From Poriferisodalis sp965198245 (GTDB lineage: Bacteria; Actinomycetota; Acidimicrobiia; Acidimicrobiales; Poriferisodalaceae), in NCBI RefSeq assembly GCF_965198245.1, contig NZ_OZ240249.1, positions 3,410,001 to 3,474,000 of the forward strand: a stretch of 64,000 nt of DNA, read 5' to 3'. The notes beneath the pieces are model-generated. The model made no database searches. It was not told where the DNA came from and saw only the letters and a program-made list of their open reading frames with translations. The position numbers were made by a program, and so were the translations under genes. The first letter of the stretch is position 1; each line of letters begins with the position of its first letter. Below are positions 34,171-42,490 of the stretch, one piece after another.

Positions 34171-35061
34171 TCAGTTGCGGGCGGTGGCGATCCAGGTAGC
34201 TGCGGGGAAGACCACGCCTGCGGGGGTTTGTCGAGGCGCCAGAACAGCAGTCACGGCTTCGCGGACCTGGTCGTGGACCTCTGGCGGATGGCCTTTCAGG
34301 GTCCGGCGAGCAATGCCGAGATCCATGGCGAAGTCGACCGTCTCGGAGAGCGTGCCTCCCCCGCTGAAGACGAGCTCGGTGTCGTGCGGCTCGAGGGCAA
34401 TTTCCGACCAGCCCGCAGCGTCGAGGATGCCCCGCACATGGTCGGGGTCGGCGAAGGCGAACGGATCGACGGCCGGGCCGTCACTCGGCGGCAACTCCAC
34501 GATCTCGAGCACTGCCTTGTTGATCGAGATCAGCCACGGGTTGTTCCGCGCCCGCTGCCAGCAGACGAAAGAGAGCTGACCGCCGGGGCGCGTCGCTGCC
34601 CGCATGTTGGCGAACGCGGCCACCGGATCGGCGAAGAACATGACGCCGAATCGGGAATACACCAGGTCGAAGCCGTCGAAGCTGCCGTTGTCAGCGGCGG
34701 TGCGGTCCGCCAGCTTGGCAATGTCAGCCGTCTGCGCGTCCGACACGGCGAAGCTGATTGGCGCGGCCTCTGGTTGCGCAGTGGCATGCTCCGCACCTCT
34801 GCGCCGGGCGACCTCGATGAGCAGCTCGCTGATGTCAACGCCCAGCACCGATCCAGTCACACGCTCGCTCCACTGCAGCGATGTCTGGCCGCAGCCGCAG
34901 CCCACATCGAGCACATGCGCCCCTGCCCGCAGGTCGTCGGCGACTCCCATCGCAGCCAAGCCGATGTGGCTCAGCTGCATGTCGAGTCGCTCCTGCTGGT
35001 CGGACCACACCTCGGCGTTGCGCCAGAACTCACGCTGATCTGCGTTGGGGTCGCCGCTCAC
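34171..35061 (-). CDS. SAM-dependent methyltransferase, class I
   Basis: A 296-residue class I methyltransferase of the UbiE/ubiquinone type. Motif I HVLDVGCGCGQTS is at about 48-60, GVDISELLIEVA follows, and then FDGFDLVYSRFGVMFF and RPGGQLSFVCWQ. The substrate is unknown. It is transcribed leftward; upstream and downstream genes are unrelated (defence pair and repressor), so context gives no clue. The ATG at 35061 has GAAAGGGACC upstream, which is a reasonable ribosome site. Confidence 0.82.
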   Translation of the reverse strand: MSGDPNADQREFWRNAEVWSDQQERLDMQLSHIGLAAMGVADDLRAGAHVLDVGCGCGQTSLQWSERVTGSVLGVDISELLIEVARRRGAEHATAQPEAAPISFAVSDAQTADIAKLADRTAADNGSFDGFDLVYSRFGVMFFADPVAAFANMRAATRPGGQLSFVCWQRARNNPWLISINKAVLEIVELPPSDGPAVDPFAFADPDHVRGILDAAGWSEIALEPHDTELVFSGGGTLSETVDFAMDLGIARRTLKGHPPEVHDQVREAVTAVLAPRQTPAGVVFPAATWIATARN

Positions 35062-35100
35062 GCTGGTCCCTTTCTGAGGCTGCCTTCTTCTAACAGCCGC

Positions 35101-35727
35101 TCAGCGAATTGAGATGCGCTCGACCAGCTCCCAGACACTGCTGCTCGGATTCGATCGCGGCGGCGAGTCGTTTCCTTGATGCCGGCCGTCGAGCTGCAAT
35201 GCACGATGCTTAGCGTCGTCGAAGGATCCGTCAAGCGATTCCAAGGCCTGCCGTGTCAAGCGTTTCTCACACTTGAGCAGACGCTTGGACTCCTTCTGCG
35301 AGTCGTGCCGGTGGATCCACGCTGTCTGATCGCGGAAGTGCAGGATGAACCACAGTTCGATGCACGGATTCGAGTAGGCCACCCTGATGTCATTGCTTGC
35401 GGCCGTGGCGATCGCTTGGTCAAAGTCGTCATGGGAGTCTCGATCGAACACACACCAGTATTCGTCGCGGGCGCGCCCGCGACCTCGTCGCTCTTCGTAT
35501 TGGTCTTGAGCTCGCCGCTTGATGGCCTCTTCGACAAGACGCCTCGGTGAGCCATGGAACTTGTCGACGGTCACCCGAACGTGCTTCCGATTCTTGCCGT
35601 GCCAATGCTCGACGTAGTCCTTCTCGGTCGCCTCGCCCTCGGTGAAGACGAGTATCTGTCTCGGGCTCGCTTCGCCCCGTCCCAATTCCACGCGGCGCCG
35701 GCTTCGCTTCGGTCGCTGACGACTCAA
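35101..35727 (-). CDS. rloB: RloB-family protein (TOPRIM-like nuclease partner)
   Basis: A 208-residue RloB-like protein. LVFTEGEATEKDY near residue 27 supplies the conserved Glu of a TOPRIM-like fold and WCVFDRDSHDDF (about 91-102) the D-x-D pair. The end SNPCIELWFILHF is a family block. Together these suggest a metal-dependent nuclease, as in OLD and AbiLii proteins. It is encoded downstream of, and overlaps by 4 nt, the AAA ATPase gene at 35724. The N-terminus is Arg-rich. The pair forms a probable two-gene phage-defence system. Confidence 0.82.
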   Translation of the reverse strand: MSRQRPKRSRRRVELGRGEASPRQILVFTEGEATEKDYVEHWHGKNRKHVRVTVDKFHGSPRRLVEEAIKRRAQDQYEERRGRGRARDEYWCVFDRDSHDDFDQAIATAASNDIRVAYSNPCIELWFILHFRDQTAWIHRHDSQKESKRLLKCEKRLTRQALESLDGSFDDAKHRALQLDGRHQGNDSPPRSNPSSSVWELVERISIR

Positions 35728-37073
35728 GGGGCAGTCGCAGTCACGGACTCGGCTGCTCCCAAGAAACCACCCTCCATGAGGATGGGGCGGGCACCGTATC
35801 GGCCCTCGAGGTAGCGCTTTGTCACGGCTTCGTTCTTGCGCGGCCCGAGGTCTGTCAACGGATACAGCCGGGTGCTGCCGTCGTTCAGCTTCTCGGTGAA
35901 CCAGATCTGATCGCGGCCCAGCAAACGATCTTCAGTGCCATCGCCCATCAGCGCCGGGTCATGGCAGTTGAACACCAGTTGCCCTAGGGCTGGATTGGTT
36001 TGGGGATCTTGATACAGGCGGACAAGGCGTTCCACCAGATCGGGGTGCAAGCTGGCGTCCAATTCGTCTACCAGCAGCACGGAACCCGATTCCAAGGATT
36101 GGAGCACCGGTCCGATGATGCCGAACCAGACCAGCGTGCCGAGCGACTCTTCGTTGGGCTGAAACTCGACATTTCCGTCTTGACCACGATGCAGCAGACT
36201 GACCGTTGCAAGTTCGTCGAGATCCAGACCTGCCCCGTCAGATGGCTCGTCCTCGGCTCCGACGATGATCCGCACTGCGCGCTGCAATCGATCCCGCAGA
36301 GATGGATCCGGCATTTGCTTCTTGGCGTCGACAACGCCAAGATCGGCAGCCCACAACAACTCCAACACTGCACTTCGGTACCTGTCATCGTCGAGCATCT
36401 GCGCCGTGAACGCTTGGCGCATCGCACGTGACCTAGCGTGCGCGAAGTGCATGTTGCGTGCGAACCACATCCGCACGGGCGTGAGTTGTGGGTGTCCGCC
36501 AGCAGCCGCCGTAGACAGAAGCAGCGCATTCGGCCTCAGTAGATCTTGAGCCGCTCGGCTTCGCGCCTTGTCGACGGAACCGAACTTGACATCGTCGCCT
36601 TCTCGGTGAAACAGCATCGCTGCGCGACCCTTCGGACGATGGTAAGCCCACTCTTCGATGACGCGCTCATCGTTGTGGATGAAGCCGTACTCGTGCATCA
36701 CACCGTCAAGCACAAACTCGACCTCATATGCCGACGGCTCTACATCTGATTGCTCTTCCAGGCGGAACGGCCAACGCGGCATGTTCCCGCCAGGTTCGCC
36801 AGAGCGGAACGAGTGCAGGATGTGGTGCCGCATGTCGTCCATTGCCTCGAGCACATTGCTCTTGCCGGAAGCATTTGCACCGAATACGCCTGCCGTCGGC
36901 AGGACACGTACGGTTGCACCCGTGTCGCGCCAGGGGATTTGCCGAACGAATTCCCTCTCGGCCATCGCTGTCGCCTCTAGCGAGAGCCGAAGCTCATCGC
37001 GGAACGACCGAACATTCTCGGCTCGGAATGACAGCAGGGCTGAATCGCCAGCTATTGTCTCCTCAGAACTCAC
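35724..37073 (-). CDS. rloA: RloA-type AAA ATPase (AbiLi-like)
   Basis: A 449-residue SMC/OLD-like ATPase. LSFRAENVRSFRDE starts the ABC-type fold, Walker A is GANASGKS (65-72), and the C-terminal SVLLVDELDASLHPDLVERL is the Walker B/D-loop block, followed by the switch-type FNCHDPALM. It would sense infection and control the RloB nuclease. The start GTG at 37073 is preceded by the promoter palindrome at 37081-37102. The pair looks complete. The exact class (RloAB versus AbiL) is not resolvable by motif. Confidence 0.83.
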   Translation of the reverse strand: MSSEETIAGDSALLSFRAENVRSFRDELRLSLEATAMAEREFVRQIPWRDTGATVRVLPTAGVFGANASGKSNVLEAMDDMRHHILHSFRSGEPGGNMPRWPFRLEEQSDVEPSAYEVEFVLDGVMHEYGFIHNDERVIEEWAYHRPKGRAAMLFHREGDDVKFGSVDKARSRAAQDLLRPNALLLSTAAAGGHPQLTPVRMWFARNMHFAHARSRAMRQAFTAQMLDDDRYRSAVLELLWAADLGVVDAKKQMPDPSLRDRLQRAVRIIVGAEDEPSDGAGLDLDELATVSLLHRGQDGNVEFQPNEESLGTLVWFGIIGPVLQSLESGSVLLVDELDASLHPDLVERLVRLYQDPQTNPALGQLVFNCHDPALMGDGTEDRLLGRDQIWFTEKLNDGSTRLYPLTDLGPRKNEAVTKRYLEGRYGARPILMEGGFLGAAESVTATAP

Positions 37074-37080
37074 AGAGGAA

Positions 37081-37102
37081 TTATCGCAGATGTTCTGCGA
37101 TT
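37081..37102 (-). promoter_or_regulatory. Extended -10 promoter and palindrome of rloAB
   Basis: On the minus strand, TGCGATAAT is an extended -10 with GATAAT at 37081-37086, only 7 nt before the rloA GTG. It lies in a perfect 8-bp inverted repeat (37084-37091 and 37095-37102, TGT/ACA loop). This could be a repressor site; as RNA it could also fold as a hairpin followed by T's (37103-37106) on the plus strand. Confidence 0.5.
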
Positions 37103-37219
37103 TTTCATCTCAGTATTGTGACAATCTTGCATTCGAGTCAGTGAACATGGCCTCGACACAGGCTGAACGGCAGGTTCGAGTCAGCAGGTCAACCCACGCT
37201 CGTAGGGTGCGCTTGCGGC

Positions 37220-37927
37220 TCAGAACAGCGTCGTGTCAGGTCCCGCGAAGACCTTGGAGTACGCCGCCAGCGCCGTTTCGGTATCGCTGTGAGTGGCGCT
37301 CGGCACCGGCTCGGCGTTGGGCAGCGCATCGGCGAACGACCAGCTGAGCCGGTGAATGGCGCACGGGCCATGCGTCGCCAGTGCCGCACGGTGGACCGGC
37401 GCCGGATACCCCTTGTTCGACTCGAACCTGTATGGAGGGAACTCGGCTGCGAGCCCCGACATGATCCGGTCCCTCACCACCTTGGCCATCACTGACGCCG
37501 CCGCGATCGACAGGCAGCGCCGGTCGCCCTCCACCAGCGCGGTGCTCGGACGCCAGTCCACGAAGTTGAAGCTGCCGTCGAGCAGGACACGATCCGGCTC
37601 GGCCCCGAGCACATCGAGAGCCCGACGTGTCGCCAGCCGCAGCGCGTCGGTCATGCCCAGCTCGTCGCACTCGGCTGCGGTGGCGTGTCCCACCGACCAC
37701 GCACGAGCCCAGCCGTCGATGCGCTCAAAGAGCTGTTCGCGCACGTTGGGACGGAGTTCCTTCGAGTCGCGGATGCCGTTCACACGCCCATGCGGCGACA
37801 CCACCAGCGCACCGACCGTCAGCGGACCGGCCCAGGCTCCGCGACCCACCTCGTCCACGCCGACGACCGTGGCCTCGCCCGCCTCCCAGCACCGCCGCTC
37901 GAACGTGAGGCTCGGCCGTGCCGTCAT
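37220..37927 (-). CDS. rnhB: Ribonuclease HII
   Basis: A 235-residue RNase HII that removes RNA from RNA-DNA hybrids. The N-terminal motif VVGVDEVGRGAWAGPL contains the catalytic Asp-Glu pair. RDSKEL, VLLDGSFNF (third Asp) and IAAASVMAKVVRDRIM (fourth) are present, and KGYPAPVHRAAL is the conserved C-terminal block. The ATG at 37927 fits the family start; longer in-frame reading is rejected. Its upstream neighbour at 37980 is transcribed in the same direction 52 nt away. Confidence 0.95.
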   Translation of the reverse strand: MTARPSLTFERRCWEAGEATVVGVDEVGRGAWAGPLTVGALVVSPHGRVNGIRDSKELRPNVREQLFERIDGWARAWSVGHATAAECDELGMTDALRLATRRALDVLGAEPDRVLLDGSFNFVDWRPSTALVEGDRRCLSIAAASVMAKVVRDRIMSGLAAEFPPYRFESNKGYPAPVHRAALATHGPCAIHRLSWSFADALPNAEPVPSATHSDTETALAAYSKVFAGPDTTLF

Positions 37928-37979
37928 GGAATCGAACCTAGTTGCCGACCCTGTTCCGATCAGAACCCACCGGCACCGT

Positions 37980-40439
37980 CTAGGGCGCCGGCATCGGAGC
38001 GAGCAGGGTCTCGCCCCGCCACTGCGTCGAGGTGAACGCCGGGTCCAGGCCTGGGGCAGTGACGCTCGGCGCCTCGCCGCCCGAGTCGTGGGACACCACG
38101 TCCCACAGCAGCGCAGGCCGCTCGCCATGCCAGCGCACCGCCCACGACACCGTGCCGATCCGGGTCGGCACGTCGTGCACTTCCACCGGCTGTCCGAGCC
38201 AAGCCGCAGGCCAGTGCGCAGCAATTCGCAACTGCGGCCGCCCCCGGGAATTCGGCCTGCCGTCGTCGGGGACATCGACGAGCAGCCGCAACAGGGTGCG
38301 CACGAACAGTCCGCCGGCCTGCAAGTCGTGTCCAGTCCCATTGGTGCCGGTGCGCAGGCGCGGATGCATGAACGTCGGCCAATTCAGTGTGGGCGACGCC
38401 ACCGACACCAGCGCTTCCAGCCTTCGGAAGGCGCGGGCCGGCGCCGGTCGGGCTTCCGCAAAGGCCAGCAACGCCGTGGCGACGATGTCGTAACCGCACG
38501 ATGCCGCGGTGTCCAGGACAAGATCCAACGGCGTGGCCCCTGAAGGCTCGGCCGTCACGAATGGCAACGGCGGCGCCCACGGCACGGCTGCGTGGATCCA
38601 CAATCCAGTGTCGTGCGATACCCACTCCCATCGCTGGCTCACAGAGGCTTCTGAAGCCCCGCGACGTGGCGCCGTCCACGGCACGCCCCCCCGACGGTCC
38701 AAGTAGAAGGCCGACGCCTCCGGCCGACCGCCCGCATCGACACGCAGGGTGTCACGCAATGCGCTCGCCGAACGCGCCAGCGCGTCAGCCGCTCGCTCGG
38801 CACCCAGACGCATCAGCAGGCGAAAGCCGGCTCGCAAGCCCTCACGAATCGTCCAAGGCTGCTCCCGACGTTCGGCATCGGTTGACAGCAGCCACCTCGC
38901 CGCCGACGTGGCGAACTCGGAGATGCCTTCGGCGAATGCTGAGTCCGGATGCAGCGACAGCAAGTATTCGGCGAGTACCAGCGTCGATCCTGTCACCGAC
39001 GATCCCATGCTCGCCGTTTGCCCCGATGCGAACTGCGTCTGGGCTTGGCGGATCAGCAGATCCCGCACAGATTCGGGCGTACCCGACTCGACGAGTGCCA
39101 GCAACTGCATCAGGTCATCGCCGGCGAACTGCGCGTCGGTGTATATCGAAGGCCACAGCATCGGCCCGACAAGGCCGCGGCCGTCATCACATGGGGCGGT
39201 CGAGAGCAGCTGAGCAGCCCGGGCGGCCAGCACCGCATCGGCCAGCCGACCGCTGGGCAACTCCAGCCGGCAGCTTGCATCAACGCGCCGCCGCCAACCG
39301 TTGGCCACCCGGTCCAGCGACGGAACCGCGTCGAGCACGTCCGCTCCGAGCTGCGGGCTGTCAGCACCGTCCCACTTGAGAGCCAGGCCTTTGCCGGGAA
39401 CTGCCGCTCGCAGCGTCGCTCCGGCGACCAGCGGGAAGATTGCCGCCGCGTTGGCCAACCGCTGCGGACACTCCACCGAGATCGGCTCCCGCTCGTGCCC
39501 TGACGTCGATGGCGGATCGGCGGGGGTCGCGCCGCCGCGGATGCTGACGGGCATCGAACTTGCTTGTTCTGTCGCGGCGGAACGGTCACGAGACTCGTTC
39601 AGCGCGGCTGCACAGTCCGTCCCGTGGCTGCCGACCACGACATCACCCGGTTCTCGATCAAAGATCACCGACGTGAGTCCGAACCCTGATCGACCGGTGT
39701 CATTGAGGCTCATGACGCGCCCGTCGACGGCGATCTCATCGATCGCCCAGGCGTTTGACCACTCCCAGATCTCGGCATCGACATGTTCGAACGCGCCCAA
39801 GTTGTACGGCCGGGCAGCCAGAGCGACAGCCACCGGTGCGGAGGTGCTGTTCGTGATCTCGACGACAAACACTTCGGGCACTGCGGGACTCTGGCCCACT
39901 GTGTCGCGCCCGCTGTGGCCAGCAGCACTGCGGCTCGCTCCATGACTGGGCACGATGGCCGCGCCCCTGGCGGCTGCAACCCGGTGAACGACATCGCCGC
40001 CGCCGACGCGTAGCACCGTCTCGACAACTGGCATCCCGTCCACCAAGCGCTGTCGCACCGCCGGGGCCCGCGACGGCAATACCCATTCCTCACCAGCGCG
40101 CACCCACCAGTCAAGTGACCAATTCGTCCACACCACCAACCCGCGGGGATCGATCGCAGCGCGATCGAGCGTCTCGGGAAGCCCGATAGTCGTCCATGAG
40201 CGACCGAGCGTGTTGGCGAGCACGCTGGCCTCGACATGGTCGTCGCGGTTCCAGTAGCGGCAACGACTCGGTTCGGGTGCATGGGCCGGCGAGTTCGGAT
40301 CAAGCTGACGTTCGGCCCACCACGGCCGAACCCATCCCTCCGGCGGCTCGGTCGGATTCGCGGGCCGGGCGTGCGGCGGAAGAGACGGCCGGCGGCGCCG
40401 GAGCAGATGCGCAAACGGGCGCAAACCATCGCCGCTCAT
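37980..40439 (-). CDS. Large protein of unknown function, possible six-hairpin fold
   Basis: An 819-residue protein without signal peptide or membrane segment. The N-terminal half (about 90-340) has beta-rich blocks (GLVVWTNWSLDWWVRAGEEW, GFGLTSVIFDREPGDVVVG). The C-terminal half (about 400-720) is alpha-helical with repeated hairpins, as in (alpha/alpha)6 glycosidases: LWPSIYTDAQFAGDDLMQ, and later WEWVSHDTGLW. A beta domain followed by an alpha barrel would suit a glycoside-hydrolase-like protein, but no catalytic acid could be assigned. The ATG at 40439 is used; a GTG lies 18 nt upstream. Function not recognised. Confidence 0.6.
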   Translation of the reverse strand: MSGDGLRPFAHLLRRRRPSLPPHARPANPTEPPEGWVRPWWAERQLDPNSPAHAPEPSRCRYWNRDDHVEASVLANTLGRSWTTIGLPETLDRAAIDPRGLVVWTNWSLDWWVRAGEEWVLPSRAPAVRQRLVDGMPVVETVLRVGGGDVVHRVAAARGAAIVPSHGASRSAAGHSGRDTVGQSPAVPEVFVVEITNSTSAPVAVALAARPYNLGAFEHVDAEIWEWSNAWAIDEIAVDGRVMSLNDTGRSGFGLTSVIFDREPGDVVVGSHGTDCAAALNESRDRSAATEQASSMPVSIRGGATPADPPSTSGHEREPISVECPQRLANAAAIFPLVAGATLRAAVPGKGLALKWDGADSPQLGADVLDAVPSLDRVANGWRRRVDASCRLELPSGRLADAVLAARAAQLLSTAPCDDGRGLVGPMLWPSIYTDAQFAGDDLMQLLALVESGTPESVRDLLIRQAQTQFASGQTASMGSSVTGSTLVLAEYLLSLHPDSAFAEGISEFATSAARWLLSTDAERREQPWTIREGLRAGFRLLMRLGAERAADALARSASALRDTLRVDAGGRPEASAFYLDRRGGVPWTAPRRGASEASVSQRWEWVSHDTGLWIHAAVPWAPPLPFVTAEPSGATPLDLVLDTAASCGYDIVATALLAFAEARPAPARAFRRLEALVSVASPTLNWPTFMHPRLRTGTNGTGHDLQAGGLFVRTLLRLLVDVPDDGRPNSRGRPQLRIAAHWPAAWLGQPVEVHDVPTRIGTVSWAVRWHGERPALLWDVVSHDSGGEAPSVTAPGLDPAFTSTQWRGETLLAPMPAP

Positions 40440-40520
40440 ACGCCTGCCGATCCGCACCGCCCTGTCCTAGCAAACGCTGGCTCGTATTCCTCCCGGCATT
40501 GACGCTGTATGTTGTGCTGT

Positions 40521-40742
40521 ATGTCGGCAACTCGCACGCAGGTATACCTCACCGAGCAACAGCGTGAACGCATCGACGAACTCGCAAGCGTCGAAGGCGT
40601 TACCTTGGCAGAGATCGTTCGGCGAGCACTCGACGCTTACCTGTCGTCATATCTTCCTGATGCTGCTGAGAGCCTGGCGCGTACCTTCGGTGCCGTGAAC
40701 GACATCGACGCCCCCACGCGAGATGAATGGCAGCGTGGCTGA
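40521..40742 (+). CDS. Ribbon-helix-helix antitoxin (VapB-like)
   Basis: A 73-residue protein: RTQVYLTEQQRERIDELAS, then VTLAEIVRRALDAYLS, a classical ribbon-helix-helix. The C-terminal tail (SLARTFGAVNDIDAPTRDEW) is the toxin-binding part. The ATG at 40521 is preferred over an in-frame GTG or ATG at 40509. Its stop lies 20 nt inside the next gene, so the pair is cotranslated. It stands between the large unknown protein, read in the opposite direction, and cofC. Confidence 0.82.
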   Translation: MSATRTQVYLTEQQRERIDELASVEGVTLAEIVRRALDAYLSSYLPDAAESLARTFGAVNDIDAPTRDEWQRG

Positions 40743-41082
40743 CCTGCTCATCGACACCGACATTTTCATCGACCATCTGCGGGGCCACCGGTCGCTGGCA
40801 CTCGGTCGCCACCGGCTCCACTACTCGGTCATCACACGCGCAGAGCTGTTCGCAGGCACGGCCGCAACGGCAATCGTGTCGGATCTTCTGGGGCCGCTGC
40901 GTGAGCTGCCCGTGGACAGGACCATTGCCGAGCGCGCGGGTCGCATCCGACGAGAGTCCGATGTGCGGCTGCCCGATGCGCTTATCGCAGCGACAGCCCT
41001 CGAGCATGGTCTGGGATTGGTGTCACGCAACCAATCGGACTTCGGTCGTGTCCGGGGGCTGCGGCTGCGCTCGAACCTCTGA
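40723..41082 (+). CDS. vapC: PIN-domain toxin VapC
   Basis: A 119-residue PIN toxin: LLIDTDIFIDHLRG gives the first catalytic Asp (D11), ITRAELFAG the Glu, and DVRLPDALIAATALEHG the third acidic residue, with SRNQSDFGRV providing the fourth. Length and motifs match FitB-type VapC proteins. It forms a complete module with the RHH protein that overlaps it by 20 nt. The following cofC gene begins 21 nt after the stop and is probably read through from this operon or from its own promoter. Confidence 0.88.
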   Translation: MNGSVADLLIDTDIFIDHLRGHRSLALGRHRLHYSVITRAELFAGTAATAIVSDLLGPLRELPVDRTIAERAGRIRRESDVRLPDALIAATALEHGLGLVSRNQSDFGRVRGLRLRSNL

Positions 41083-41103
41083 GCAGCCATACACTCGCCG
41101 CGG

Positions 41104-41721
41104 GTGACTGCAACGAGCGTCACGCCGACCGTGCTCATCCCCGTCAAGGGCTTCCGGCTTGCGAAGGGCCGCCTCGCTGAGCGTCTCAATGAGACCGAGC
41201 GCGACGAGCTGGCACGCAACATGGCCGCACAGGTCGTCAAGGCGGCCGGATCACTGCCCGTGCAGGTCGTCTGCGACAACGACGAGGTGGCCGGTTGGGC
41301 CCGCACCGTCGGCGCAGACGTGTTGTGGATCGAAGCCAAGGGCCTGAACCCTGCCCTCACCGCTGCCGTCACAGAACTTGAAACTGCCGCTGTCCGCAAC
41401 CACGACAGCCCTGGCCACGTACTGATCGCGCACGCGGACCTGCCCCATGCCGAGACACTCGCCGGGCTGGCAGAAGCCGGCACGGTCACGATCGTCCCGG
41501 ACCGGCATCTCGACGGCACCAACGTGATGGCGCTCCCGCTGGGGACCGGCTTCGAATTCCACTACGGACCGGGCTCGTTCGCCGCCCACTGCAACGAGGC
41601 TCTGGACCGCGGCCTCGACCTGCGCGTGCGCCGCGTTGCGGCGCTCGAATTCGACATCGACACGCCCGACGACTTCGACGCCGCCGGCCTCTCGGTGCCA
41701 ACAACTGCCGATGCCCCCTAG
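41104..41721 (+). CDS. cofC: 2-phospho-L-lactate / PEP guanylyltransferase
   Basis: A 205-residue CofC/FbiD-type nucleotidyltransferase of coenzyme F420 synthesis, joining GTP to phosphoenolpyruvate or phospholactate. VLIPVKGFRLAKGRLAERL (10-28) is the GTP-binding signature. VVCDNDEVA, AKGLNPALTAAV and LIAHADLPHAE (the metal-binding Asp) follow, and LEFDIDTPDDFD ends the core. The GTG start at 41104 fits the family. The 3' end overlaps the PIG-L gene by 11 nt. Presence of F420 synthesis agrees with an actinobacterium. Confidence 0.92.
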   Translation: MTATSVTPTVLIPVKGFRLAKGRLAERLNETERDELARNMAAQVVKAAGSLPVQVVCDNDEVAGWARTVGADVLWIEAKGLNPALTAAVTELETAAVRNHDSPGHVLIAHADLPHAETLAGLAEAGTVTIVPDRHLDGTNVMALPLGTGFEFHYGPGSFAAHCNEALDRGLDLRVRRVAALEFDIDTPDDFDAAGLSVPTTADAP

Positions 41722-42469
41722 AGCTGAGTTCGCCGAGCCCGAGTTCACGGTGGACCTGCTGGTGCCTGACTCGGCGCTCGTCATCGCAGCGCACCCCGAC
41801 GACGCCGAGTTCGACTGCGGCGCAACGCTGGCCAAGTGGGCTGCCGCCGGCACCATCGTGCATCACTTCATCTGCACCGATGGCTCCAAGGGCACCTGGG
41901 ACACCAATTGCGACCAGGCCGAGCTGGTGCAGACCCGCCAAGGCGAGCAGCGCGCCGCCGCTGCGGCTCTGGGCGCAACGGGTGAGGTGCGCTTCGGCGG
42001 CCACATCGATGGCGAGCTGGACAGCGATCTCTCCTCCCGGGCCCAGGTCGCCCAAGTCATCCGCGAGCTGCGGCCGGCTGTTGTGCTGGGGCATGATCCG
42101 TGGAAGCGCTACCGGCTGCATCCGGATCATCGGCATGCCGGGCTTCTGGCCGTCGAAGGCGTAGTTGCCGCACGCGACCCGTTCTTCTTCCCCGAGCAGG
42201 ACCTCCCGCCGCACCGGCCCGACGAACTGCTGCTGTTCGAAGCCGACGAACCCGACCACGCCGAGAACGCCGAGGGCTGGACGGCCGCCAAGACCACCGC
42301 TCTGCTGTGCCATCGCAGCCAATTCGTGACCACACACGACATCACCGACCCCGACGACGCCGCCCAGGTGCAGCGCTTCGCCGACTGGGTGGATGCCGTG
42401 GCGGTGGCCAGCGGCCAGCCTGCCGGACTCGCTTACGCCGAACTCTTCAAGCGCATCAAGAACCTGTAG
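41711..42469 (+). CDS. PIG-L family deacetylase
   Basis: A 252-residue GlcNAc-PI-like deacetylase. The zinc motif ALVIAAHPDDAEFDCGAT (about 22-39) gives the His-Pro-Asp-Asp ligands, and HPDHRHAG supplies the third His. Such enzymes deacetylate N-acetylglucosaminyl conjugates, including steps of mycothiol synthesis (MshB-like) and mycothiol-conjugate amidase. Context with cofC does not fix the substrate. The start ATG at 41711 lies within the end of cofC (11-nt overlap), so both are probably cotranslated. Confidence 0.85.
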   Translation: MPPRAEFAEPEFTVDLLVPDSALVIAAHPDDAEFDCGATLAKWAAAGTIVHHFICTDGSKGTWDTNCDQAELVQTRQGEQRAAAAALGATGEVRFGGHIDGELDSDLSSRAQVAQVIRELRPAVVLGHDPWKRYRLHPDHRHAGLLAVEGVVAARDPFFFPEQDLPPHRPDELLLFEADEPDHAENAEGWTAAKTTALLCHRSQFVTTHDITDPDDAAQVQRFADWVDAVAVASGQPAGLAYAELFKRIKNL

Positions 42470-42472
42470 CGC

Positions 42473-42490
42473 GCAGTGTCGCAACACTGC
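42473..42490. terminator. Hairpin between convergent genes
   Basis: GCAGTGT-CGCA-ACACTGC is a perfect 7-bp stem with a four-base loop between the convergent stops of the PIG-L and DNA methyltransferase genes. There is no T-run, so factor-independent termination is uncertain. Confidence 0.4.
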
